A stretch of DNA of 64,000 nt from Candidatus Zhuqueibacterota bacterium (lineage in GTDB: Bacteria; Zhuqueibacterota; Zhuqueibacteria; Oceanimicrobiales; Oceanimicrobiaceae): the NCBI GenBank assembly GCA_029261995.1, contig JAJDAF010000004.1, positions 1 to 64,000 on the forward strand, written 5' to 3'. The position numbers were made by a program, and so were the translations under genes. Under the pieces are notes generated by a model. That model saw only the letters and a program-made list of their open reading frames with translations, was not told the DNA's origin and did no database searches. Below are positions 56,587 through 64,000 of this stretch, piece by piece; positions within the stretch are counted from its first letter, which is position 1; each line of letters starts with the position of its first letter.

Positions 56587-56640
56587 CGCTGACGTTTCCA
56601 TCAGAGAAAAGACTGTCGAGCGTCCAAAGTCAATACGTCA

Positions 56641-56668
56641 TTTCGAGCCTGCTTTCAGAGGCGAGAAA
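56641..56668. repeat. REP-like palindrome
   Basis: TTTCGAGCCT and AGGCGAGAAA surround an 8-base loop. The arms pair as two 4-bp helices separated by a GA/AG tandem mismatch. It lies within the 161-base gap between the carbamoyltransferase and the next KS gene. The TTTCGAG...GCGAGAAA core resembles a dispersed intergenic palindrome common in some environmental bacterial genomes. No U-tract follows, so I do not call a terminator. Confidence 0.45.
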
Positions 56669-56747
56669 CCATGAGCGAGTAGAATTGCCCGCACAAGGAC
56701 AGACATTTTCGGATACCCACTTCCAACTGTGACTCAGGTGTGATGAA

Positions 56748-59700
56748 ATGAGTAAAGATATCGCCATTATCGGTCTAGCCGGTCGTTTTCCAGACGCTCG
56801 CAATGTACAGGAATTGCACCAGAACCTGCGAGCCGGAAAGGACAGTGTTCGTCCAATCTCCCAGAAGCGAATCAAAGAAACGACATTGAACCCCAGTGAA
56901 TACATGGTCGCTGGCTATTTGGAAGATGTGGATAAATTCGATTACGAACTGTTTCACTTGTCTTTTGCTGAAGCCAGGGAGATGTCGCCGGCACAACGCC
57001 TTTTGCTTGAGACCGTTTACGAAACGGTCAACAACGCCGCCTACAACATCGATGACGTTGCCGGATCGAACACCTCCGTCTTTGTGACCGCGCACCAGTC
57101 CTCATATTTTCATCACGCCGACGAGTTCACGCCCACGTTGATGACCGGCAATTCACAGGCATTTCTGGCGGCGCAGATAGCGCGTTATTTCAAACTGCAC
57201 GGCAATTCTGTTGTTGTGGACACCGCTTGTTCGGCCTCTCTAGTAGCTTTGCATGCCGCCTGCAATGAACTAATACTCGAAGATGCTGACCAGGCCGTCG
57301 TTTGCGCCATCAATCTGAATCTAATTCCCTACCCCGACGAGTCATTCGATGCGGGCATGCGTTCCCCAGACGGTAAATCGCGCGCTTTTTCGTCACGCGC
57401 CAATGGCATGTCAAATGGAGAGCTCGTTGCGAGTGTCCTGCTAAAACCCTTACAAAGGGCTCTCGATGACAGAGACATCATTCACGCCGTCATAAAAGCT
57501 GGCGCTGTGAACAACAACGCCGAACGCAGCAGCAGCCTGACCGCGCCTGACAGCGTAATGCAAGCCAAGGTCATCACCCGCGCCTGGCAAAAGGCTGGGA
57601 TTAGTCCCTTGGATCTCGGTTACATTGAGGCGCATGGTTCAGGCACGCAGTTGGGAGACACCTTGGAGATAGAGGGATTAAATCGCGCATTTCAGCAGTA
57701 CACGAATGAAACCAAAGTCTGCCCAATCTCAACGATAAAATCTAACTTCGGGCATGGAATCCTAGCCGCTGGCATGGCTGGCTTGTTTCGCACTATTATA
57801 TCGCTGAAGAAGGGCGAGCTTTTTCCAACCGTACATTTCGACCACCCGAATCCGATGATCGATTTCGACAAAGCCTCTGTTTTCGTATGCGAGAGACTGA
57901 CGCCGTGGCCGAGAGAAGCTGGTAAACTCCGCTTGGCTGGCGTCACCGCCCTGGGCAGAAGCGGCACGAACTCACATTTTGTGTTGGAAGAAGCTCCAGC
58001 AACTGTCGAGAGAGAGTCCGTCAAGGCCAGTTCGGCAGCAAGACGAAAAGAGTTGATTGTCATCTCATCTCAGACTTCTGATGGACTGGAACGCAACATT
58101 CGGGCATTGATTCAACAACTCCGGGATCAGCCAGGTCAAAGGTTCTCGGATGTCAGCTACACGCTGAAACTCGGCCGAAAACACTATCAAAAGCGATTCG
58201 CAGGTCTGTTTAGAGATGGATCCGAGTTACTTGAAGGGCTAAACTCATCCGTACATGCCGGGGTACCCGAAGCTCAGCGGTCTGATGCGTCTGGCAACAC
58301 TATCTTGGTTCTGTCCGATCAGCATGATGTGCCCGATGCCATGATCGAATGGTTGAAACGAACCGCGCCACATTTTGATGAAGAATACACTCGTTGTTTG
58401 AAGCACGCGCCGTGCAAATTGGGAACGCAGTCGAGGAGCATCGCATTCCAGGTGGGCGTTTTTTATCTTCTGAAAGAGTTTGGGGTGGCATTCCGCAACC
58501 TGCTTTCGATCGGATCTGGAAAACTTGTCAGTGACATAGTCATGGGGGGATCAAAGCTGAGCGATGTACTCAAAGCCGATGCTGACGGAACAAAACAGCC
58601 AATTGCAGACCTGCAGTCGCGAGTGGATCGGCTTGTTGCCAGAGAAACCAGTGAGGGTCCCGCCATATTCGTCGAGCTTGGACTGCGAAGCGAAATGATG
58701 CAAACTATCAAAGAGGTGGCACAAGGTGAGTCTAGTCATTGTGCGGTGAGTCTATTTGATGAAATTGATATCGACTCCAGGGCGTCGGACTGGCTGGCGT
58801 TGCAATTCTATCTCGGCCAGATAGAACTAGATTGGCATTCGCAGTGCAAAGGGCATGACGGTCGCAGGATTGAACTGCCCCCTTATCAATTCGCTGAAAC
58901 ACGATGCTGGATCCGGGATGAACCACGCAAAGAAACGCACAGTTGTCAGGCGGTTCGGCAAGCCGAAGCAGGCGTGCAGCCTGTTGTCAAACAGACGGAG
59001 CCCGGCAAATCCAATGACGTAGATGAAGGAGTCCGGCAAGCCTGGAAGGATATTCTGCAACTGGACGACATTCGGCTCGATGCGGATTTCTTTGAACTCG
59101 GCGGCGACTCCCTGCAAGCCACCAAGGTCATCAATCGCCTTGCCCACGAGTTTTGCATCGACCTGTCCTTTGAAGACATATTTGACTACACAACTATCCG
59201 GGGACTCAGTGAATTTGTCGAGAGTGTCCGTGGGACAGAACAAAAGGTTGCCGCTATCTGGAAAAACGTGCTACAAATCGATCGTGCATTGAAGTCGAAC
59301 GATAACTTTTTTGAATTAGGTGGCCATTCCTTGCTGGCAACTCAGGTTCTCAATCGCATTCACAAGATGTTTCGGCTGGAACTGGATTTCGAGCATCTCT
59401 ACGAACATCCATGCCTCGGCCCCCTTGCTAGTTACATCGATGGCGTGCTCAACGAGCGCAGTGAGCAAGTCGAGCATATGAAAATCCCGCTTGCGGAGCG
59501 TCGGAGCTATTACCCTGCTTCGGCGAGTCAAAAACGCATGTATCTGCTGCACAGATCTCTCGGTAGCGCGACCAGCTACAACACGCCGATAGTCCTGAAA
59601 TTTGCCGGGCGACTTGATCACGCTCATTTCGAGAACACGTTCAAACATCTTATCGTGCGTCATGCGGGATTGAGAACGTCATTACATGAAATCGGGGGTA

Positions 59701-60875
59701 GCATTGTGCAAACAGTGCATCAACATGTTGACTTCCGACTCGACTTCGAGGCTATTGATGAGAATCACCACGGCAACTCCACCGTTCGGTTGCAGCAGCG
59801 GATTGCGGAATTTGTAACATCCATCGATATGAGCAAGGCCCCAATGTTCAAGGCGAGGTTGCTTCAAACAGGCGAGAATGAACACGTCTTGATGTTCGAC
59901 ATCCATCATGCTATTTCAGACATCGCCTCCATCGGCGTTTTCATTCGGGATTTCGTTGCGATTTATAATAATCAAGTACTGGAACCGCTGGAGGTCGATT
60001 ATCACGACTACTCGGTCTGGCAGGACAAGCTGCTAAATTCGAAAGCCATGAAAGGGCAGGAGGAGTATTGGCTGGAGACCTTTTCCGGAGACCTATCGAA
60101 GTTAGACCTCCCGACGGACTACCCCCGACCAGACAAGGTAGATTTCGCGGGCGCCATCCATGACACAGAAGTTGATCAAGGTTTGACGCAGAATCTCAAA
60201 CGTTTCGCGTTCCAAAATGATGTCACCTTATACATGTTATTGTTGGCAGGTTTTTCTGTACTTCTGGGGCGCTTCGCTTCTACCCAGGAAGTACGCATTG
60301 CTGGACCTGTCTCCGGAAGAAAACACTACGATCTCGAAAACATGGTCGGGATATTTTTGAATACTATCGTTTTCAGAACATTTCCAGAAGCAGGTAAGTC
60401 CTTCAGTGTGTTTTTGAGCGAGGTTAAAGAAACGGTTTTACAGGCGCAGAAGAATCAGGTCTATCCCTTCGAACACATCATCAAAAAACTGAATCTTGAC
60501 AGAGAGTCCCATAGCAATCCTCTCTACGACGTCGCATTCAATTCGCAGACGAATTATAGCCAGTCTTCGGAAGCTGCGACACTGGGGGAATTGACCATTA
60601 CGCCAATTCCCTACTCGAATCAAACAACCACGGCGGACATCGAGATACTGCTATCTGACAACGATACCAGAATCCATTTTAGCTGTTCTTACCGCAAGAG
60701 TCTGTTTCGCGGGGAAACCATTGAATACCTCTTGTCGCAGTATGTACAGCTTCTGACCGAGGTCGTTGCAGAGCCTCACACAAAGATCAAAGATTTTGGG
60801 GTTTTCATGGTGGCCGACGCAAAGTCAAAGCAAACGGCATCCAAGATTAAGTCGGAGGAGTATGAAGTATGGTAG
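56748..60875 (+). CDS. PKS-NRPS hybrid: KS-degenerate AT-carrier-carrier-C
   Basis: A 1,375-residue protein. The KS keeps DTACSAS (Cys about 160), EAHGSGT (about 296) and a His in NFGHGILAAG, slightly unlike the other three KS domains; its end reads GRSGTNSH where they have GIGGTNAH. Where the AT should be, about 220 residues keep the fold's start and end (DVSYTLKLGRKHY, then FVELGLRSEM) but lack the catalytic GHSxGE (here IGSGKL), the FPGQG motif and HAFH. I read this as a dead AT. Two carrier domains follow in tandem: LGGDSL (about 783) and LGGHSL (about 858). There is no KR. The final C domain reads HHAISDI (about 1053), with the motif Gly replaced by Ile. The tail (SEEYEVW) has no DDxxF tag. 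It would need malonyl units from another AT, or may not elongate at all. The stop overlaps the next gene by seven bases. Confidence 0.9.
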   Translation: MSKDIAIIGLAGRFPDARNVQELHQNLRAGKDSVRPISQKRIKETTLNPSEYMVAGYLEDVDKFDYELFHLSFAEAREMSPAQRLLLETVYETVNNAAYNIDDVAGSNTSVFVTAHQSSYFHHADEFTPTLMTGNSQAFLAAQIARYFKLHGNSVVVDTACSASLVALHAACNELILEDADQAVVCAINLNLIPYPDESFDAGMRSPDGKSRAFSSRANGMSNGELVASVLLKPLQRALDDRDIIHAVIKAGAVNNNAERSSSLTAPDSVMQAKVITRAWQKAGISPLDLGYIEAHGSGTQLGDTLEIEGLNRAFQQYTNETKVCPISTIKSNFGHGILAAGMAGLFRTIISLKKGELFPTVHFDHPNPMIDFDKASVFVCERLTPWPREAGKLRLAGVTALGRSGTNSHFVLEEAPATVERESVKASSAARRKELIVISSQTSDGLERNIRALIQQLRDQPGQRFSDVSYTLKLGRKHYQKRFAGLFRDGSELLEGLNSSVHAGVPEAQRSDASGNTILVLSDQHDVPDAMIEWLKRTAPHFDEEYTRCLKHAPCKLGTQSRSIAFQVGVFYLLKEFGVAFRNLLSIGSGKLVSDIVMGGSKLSDVLKADADGTKQPIADLQSRVDRLVARETSEGPAIFVELGLRSEMMQTIKEVAQGESSHCAVSLFDEIDIDSRASDWLALQFYLGQIELDWHSQCKGHDGRRIELPPYQFAETRCWIRDEPRKETHSCQAVRQAEAGVQPVVKQTEPGKSNDVDEGVRQAWKDILQLDDIRLDADFFELGGDSLQATKVINRLAHEFCIDLSFEDIFDYTTIRGLSEFVESVRGTEQKVAAIWKNVLQIDRALKSNDNFFELGGHSLLATQVLNRIHKMFRLELDFEHLYEHPCLGPLASYIDGVLNERSEQVEHMKIPLAERRSYYPASASQKRMYLLHRSLGSATSYNTPIVLKFAGRLDHAHFENTFKHLIVRHAGLRTSLHEIGGSIVQTVHQHVDFRLDFEAIDENHHGNSTVRLQQRIAEFVTSIDMSKAPMFKARLLQTGENEHVLMFDIHHAISDIASIGVFIRDFVAIYNNQVLEPLEVDYHDYSVWQDKLLNSKAMKGQEEYWLETFSGDLSKLDLPTDYPRPDKVDFAGAIHDTEVDQGLTQNLKRFAFQNDVTLYMLLLAGFSVLLGRFASTQEVRIAGPVSGRKHYDLENMVGIFLNTIVFRTFPEAGKSFSVFLSEVKETVLQAQKNQVYPFEHIIKKLNLDRESHSNPLYDVAFNSQTNYSQSSEAATLGELTITPIPYSNQTTTADIEILLSDNDTRIHFSCSYRKSLFRGETIEYLLSQYVQLLTEVVAEPHTKIKDFGVFMVADAKSKQTASKIKSEEYEVW

Positions 60876-62713
60876 CAATGCCCATTAACATCATAGAACG
60901 CTTTCAATCACAAGTAGAGAAGCACGCATCAAGGCTAGCGGTCGATACCGCTGAGCGCTCATTGACCTACTCAGAGTTGCACAGCTGGTCGGATACCATG
61001 GCTGCTCGCGTGCTATCCGAAACCCAAAATGCCACATGTTGCAGCGATACGGTGATGCTTTTACTTGAGCAGAGTGCCGAGATGGTTGCGGCTATCGTGG
61101 GTGTGCTCAAGAGTGGCAAAGCTTATCTGCCGTTGGACAGTTCATATCCGGTGGAGCGCTTGAGAACGATCTCCGACGCTTCGAAAAGCAAGCTACTCCT
61201 GACCAACACAGAAAATTTGGCCTGCGCCGAGGCCGTCATGTCATTGACAGAAGGTGTCACGGTCGTGAATCTCGATGAACTGGCTAACAATGTTGCATTT
61301 GTAAGTAGGATGGCCATTTCGCCTGAGCAACTGGCTTATGTCATGTACACGTCCGGGTCTACCGGGCGACCCAAAGGCGTGACTCAGGATCACCGGAATA
61401 TTTTGCATTTTGTGCGCAGCTATAGCAATCTGCTCAAAATTACGAGTTCAGATAGAATCGCGCTGGTAACTTCATACGCGCACACGGTCTCGGCAATCGA
61501 CATCTTCAGTGCTTTGCTAAACGGCGCGACGATTTTGCCCTATGACGTTAGTGCAAAAGGTGATTTAATCGCCTTTGCTGCCTGGTTGCGCGAAATGGAG
61601 GTTTCCGTTCTGCACACCGTGCCTTCGCTTTTCCGGTACGTGGTTGATGCCATGCCGCAAGACAGGGCACTCGAAGCTGTCAGGCTTGTGATTCTGGGCG
61701 GCGAAGAGGTTACCAGACAAGACTTCGAGCGCTACCAGCGTCATTTCTCGGACGACTGCGTTCTGGTAAACCTGTTCGGCTCATCGGAGATGTTCATTGC
61801 GAGCGCCTTTCTGATGGACAAAGCCAGTGAAGCTACGAAGAACACGATGCCGATCGGTTATCCTCTCGATGGAGTAGAGATGATTATTCTGGATGAAGCC
61901 AGTGAGCCCGTCGGAGCTTTTGGTGTCGGTGAAATCACTTATCGAAGCGAATACGTGACCCCCGGCTATTGGGCCGATGAGGCTGAACTTGCCAAGCACT
62001 ATGTGGCTGATCCTATCGGCCGCACAGGCTTTGTTTTTCGAAGCGGAGACCGGGGTAGAATACTTCCCGACGGTTGTATCGAATATCTTGGCCGGCAGGA
62101 CCATCAGGTCAAACTCCGCGGCAATCGAATTGAGTTGCGGGAGGTGGAGCAGGCTCTCGGAAAGCACCCGGAAATCGACAGCTGCGTCGTGACCGTCAGC
62201 CACAATCACATGGACGAAAATGAATTGTCAGCTTTCTATGTGCTCGTAGATGGGGATGTAAACTCGAATCAGGATGATTTATCGACCTGGTTAGGTGAGT
62301 GTTTACCCGATTATATGATCCCCACGCATTTTGTGAAACTGGCCGAATTACCGTTGACCCCGAATGGCAAGATTGACCGAAACGCACTATCTCCAAGCGA
62401 CGAGAGGCTTGGAGCCGCACCGTATGAAGCACCGCGAGACGAAACCGAAGAAAGGCTTGCGGAGATTTGGCAGGAGGTGTTGGAAATCAAACATGTGGGT
62501 GTCAAGGACAATTTCTTTAGACTTGGCGGCCACTCTCTGGCGGCAATGAATGTGACCAATCGAACCTACGACGTTTTTGAGATCGAGCTGACCCTGGAGG
62601 ATATCTTTGACCATCAGAATGTTGCTGAGTTGGCGATGGTGGTCAAACAGAAGCAACAGGAGATGGCTAGCATCGATGATATTCTGACGGATATCGAAAG
62701 TGATGTGCTGTGA
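60869..62713 (+). CDS. Atypical A-PCP didomain, non-alpha-amino acid type (copy 2)
   Basis: A 614-residue paralogue of the A-PCP protein at 53042. It has YTSGSTGRPKG (about 159), SYAHTVSAIDIF, ILGGEE, NLFGSSE (about 300), NGKIDR (about 498) and a PCP with LGGHSL (about 552). The pocket residues I read, T-V-I-H-I-G-L-I-A, are identical to those of copy 1, so both should load the same building block, and again the alpha-amino-binding Asp is missing. The start ATG 60869 overlaps the stop of the KS-C gene and has GGAGGAG eight bases upstream; an ATG at 60878 is possible. Like copy 1, it should supply the A-PCP half for the C domain that ends the upstream protein. No thioesterase or reductase follows the PCP, so release or further extension is encoded beyond the window. 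Confidence 0.88.
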   Translation: MVAMPINIIERFQSQVEKHASRLAVDTAERSLTYSELHSWSDTMAARVLSETQNATCCSDTVMLLLEQSAEMVAAIVGVLKSGKAYLPLDSSYPVERLRTISDASKSKLLLTNTENLACAEAVMSLTEGVTVVNLDELANNVAFVSRMAISPEQLAYVMYTSGSTGRPKGVTQDHRNILHFVRSYSNLLKITSSDRIALVTSYAHTVSAIDIFSALLNGATILPYDVSAKGDLIAFAAWLREMEVSVLHTVPSLFRYVVDAMPQDRALEAVRLVILGGEEVTRQDFERYQRHFSDDCVLVNLFGSSEMFIASAFLMDKASEATKNTMPIGYPLDGVEMIILDEASEPVGAFGVGEITYRSEYVTPGYWADEAELAKHYVADPIGRTGFVFRSGDRGRILPDGCIEYLGRQDHQVKLRGNRIELREVEQALGKHPEIDSCVVTVSHNHMDENELSAFYVLVDGDVNSNQDDLSTWLGECLPDYMIPTHFVKLAELPLTPNGKIDRNALSPSDERLGAAPYEAPRDETEERLAEIWQEVLEIKHVGVKDNFFRLGGHSLAAMNVTNRTYDVFEIELTLEDIFDHQNVAELAMVVKQKQQEMASIDDILTDIESDVL

Positions 62714-62942
62714 TTTAAAGTTGGTCGTCACGAAAGCCAACAACAGTTTCATCTCCGGGTGAGATAAATCGAGATTCCTGCAGCGACCCTTCGAAAGCAA
62801 TGTTTGGATGATGAGGGCAGGACACCATCTCTGGGCCCGAGGCCTTCGCACCACATATCTTTCCTTCAGTCCGAGATCCATTCTAAAATCCATTCAGGTA
62901 GCGCGGCAGAGACCAAGACTTCACACAATAAGGAAAATCCCC
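62714..62942. other. 229-base gap before the DHQ synthase II homologue
   Basis: No gene, RNA or clear terminator is visible. The only clear signal is AAGGA at about 62928-62932, serving ATG 62943. The gap is longer than most in the cluster, so a promoter for a precursor-supply operon could lie here, but I cannot identify its hexamers. Confidence 0.4.
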
Positions 62943-64000
62943 ATGAAACCTAAAACTGCACCCGTAGAAAAGGAGGTGTCTATCAACAATGGTTATGCCA
63001 AGGCACAATTGCCGAAAACCGTTTGGTTTGACGCCAGAAATCTAGATGACGAAAGAAAGACACTCGCTCTCGTCAATAATATGCGCTTCGAGAATTTGCT
63101 CATCCGATTTGAGAACTATGGCAAACTGAAAGCACCACGCCGGATGAAGTTAATTGTCGAGGTTACCAAGGCTGCCGCTGTTGAAAGTCTACCGAAAGAG
63201 GTCACGTTGTGCAGTAAGGACATTGAGCTGCTTCGCCAGGTCAAATCTGACGGCTACAGTACGACTTTTCTGCATCAAATCAGCAACCAGGACGAGATGG
63301 ACGCAGCATGGCAATTGGGGCAGGAGTTTGACAATCTTGTGGTTGAGTTCACTTCTGTGACCAACATTCCTCTGGAATTGCTAATTGCCCGTTTACAGAA
63401 GAAATCAACGCGTCTCCTGAAAATTGTAGACTCATGTCAAGATGCGGAAATCGCCTTCGGGGTGATGGAAGCCGGGAGCGATGGTGTGGTTCTGAGCACA
63501 TCTGACCTGAATGAAATTAAGGCCTTGGATAAGTTGATGAGTATACAAGAGACTGGAAAACTGGAGTTGTTCAAAGCAGATGTTGTGGATATCCAGCATA
63601 TGGGCATGGGACATCGTTCTTGCGTCGATACCACGACGCTGATGAAGCAAAACGAGGGTATGCTGGTCGGCTCTACAGCCCAAGGCGGTATTCTGGTTAG
63701 CTCGGAAACCCACTTTCTACCATACATGGACTTACGCCCGTTCAGAGTGAACGCTGGGGCAGTACACTCATACATCTGGGCACCAGATGACATGACCCGC
63801 TATTTGACAGAACTCAAAGTGGGTAGTAAGGTGCTTTGCATCGATACTGAGGGCAACACGCGCTCCGTTACTGTGGGGCGTGTAAAAACGGAGGTCCGCC
63901 CTCTGGTTAAGATTGAGGTGGAGGTCAAGGGCGTTCGCCTCAATACCATTGTTCAGGATGACTGGCATATCCGCATTCTCGGAGCCGACGGCAAGCCGAG
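62943..64000 (+). CDS. 3-dehydroquinate synthase II-type enzyme, runs off the window
   Basis: The frame is open for 352 codons from ATG 62943 to the end of the window. The product matches the archaeal-type DHQ synthase II family: IQHMGMGHRSCVDT (about residues 218-231), GMLVGSTAQGGILVSSE, RPFRVNAGAVHSY, YLTELKVGSKVL and VGRVKTEVRPL. In bacteria this family is rare in primary metabolism and best known from natural-product clusters. There GriH-like enzymes make 3-amino-4-hydroxybenzoate from the C7 sugar formed by GriI-like aldolases out of aspartate semialdehyde and dihydroxyacetone phosphate. One residue stands out: His in GMGHR where I recall Asp in the usual GxGDR. It follows an A domain that appears built for a non-alpha-amino acid, so precursor supply is the likely role. 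The 3' end, and any aldolase partner, are outside the window. Confidence 0.85.
   Translation, partial: MKPKTAPVEKEVSINNGYAKAQLPKTVWFDARNLDDERKTLALVNNMRFENLLIRFENYGKLKAPRRMKLIVEVTKAAAVESLPKEVTLCSKDIELLRQVKSDGYSTTFLHQISNQDEMDAAWQLGQEFDNLVVEFTSVTNIPLELLIARLQKKSTRLLKIVDSCQDAEIAFGVMEAGSDGVVLSTSDLNEIKALDKLMSIQETGKLELFKADVVDIQHMGMGHRSCVDTTTLMKQNEGMLVGSTAQGGILVSSETHFLPYMDLRPFRVNAGAVHSYIWAPDDMTRYLTELKVGSKVLCIDTEGNTRSVTVGRVKTEVRPLVKIEVEVKGVRLNTIVQDDWHIRILGADGKP

Noticed and set aside
56748-60875. Trans-AT polyketide system for the whole cluster
   Set aside because: Three of the four PKS proteins have intact integrated malonyl-type ATs and no stand-alone AT is seen; only this module has lost its AT.
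60869-62713. Chain-release domain at the end of the assembly line
   Set aside because: The protein ends shortly after its PCP; no thioesterase GxSxG or reductase domain is present here or elsewhere in the window.

Overview
The window lies almost entirely inside one very large hybrid NRPS/PKS biosynthetic gene cluster. All 24 genes I can support are on the + strand, packed with short gaps or 4-8 base overlaps. Both ends run off the window: the first gene is the 3' end of an NRPS and the last is a cut-off type II 3-dehydroquinate synthase homologue. I see no thioesterase, phosphopantetheinyl transferase or pathway regulator, so the cluster is incomplete here. The host is bacterial: Shine-Dalgarno sites, a signal peptide, and bacterial PKS/NRPS with integrated ATs. 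The SBP-dependent ABC importer and the intergenic repeats (a 7-bp TTTGACA tandem array and a TTTCGAG/GCGAGAAA palindrome) fit an environmental, probably uncultured diderm lineage, but I cannot name a phylum.

Layout. 0-10.3 kb: end of an NRPS (PCP-E), a two-module NRPS, two paralogous zinc-ribbon O-methyltransferases. 10.4-30.5 kb: PKS-C protein (KS-AT-KR-ACP-C), a glycosyltransferase, a two-module NRPS that opens with half a condensation domain and closes with a methyltransferase, and a second PKS-C protein. 30.6-39.9 kb, an accessory island: FkbM methyltransferase, PhnD/selenate-like binding protein, HIT-like protein, PhnC-like ATPase, double-length PhnE-like permease, sulfotransferase, a repeat-bearing intergenic stretch, and two paralogous B12-type radical SAM enzymes. 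40-62.7 kb: a half-C-A-PCP protein (Gln-like), a C-A-PCP protein (Ser), a third PKS-C protein with a dehydratase inside its KR region, an unusual A-PCP protein, an O-carbamoyltransferase, a KS protein with a degenerate AT and tandem carriers, and a second unusual A-PCP protein. 62.9 kb to the end: the DHQ synthase II homologue.

How it may work. Read collinearly, the line would link a D-residue, a residue from a Cys-group A domain with an altered code, an uncalled residue, malonate (KR), Tyr, an uncalled residue, malonate (KR), Gln, Ser, malonate (KR+DH), then two copies of the same non-alpha-amino acid X around a KS step. X is inferred because both A domains lack the Asp that binds the alpha-amino group and share an identical nine-residue code. 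The adjacent DHQS-II homologue makes 3-amino-4-hydroxybenzoate a testable candidate. The scaffold would be statine-like and vinylogous, with possible methyl, glycosyl, sulfate, carbamoyl and radical-SAM modifications.

The most unusual signal is a shared C-terminal tag (Asp-Asp, then two aromatics in an acidic context). It is on two PKS-C proteins and both radical SAM enzymes, while the matching downstream NRPSs begin with an isolated C-terminal lobe of a condensation domain. I infer a tag/half-C docking system that also recruits the radical SAM enzymes to the assembly line.
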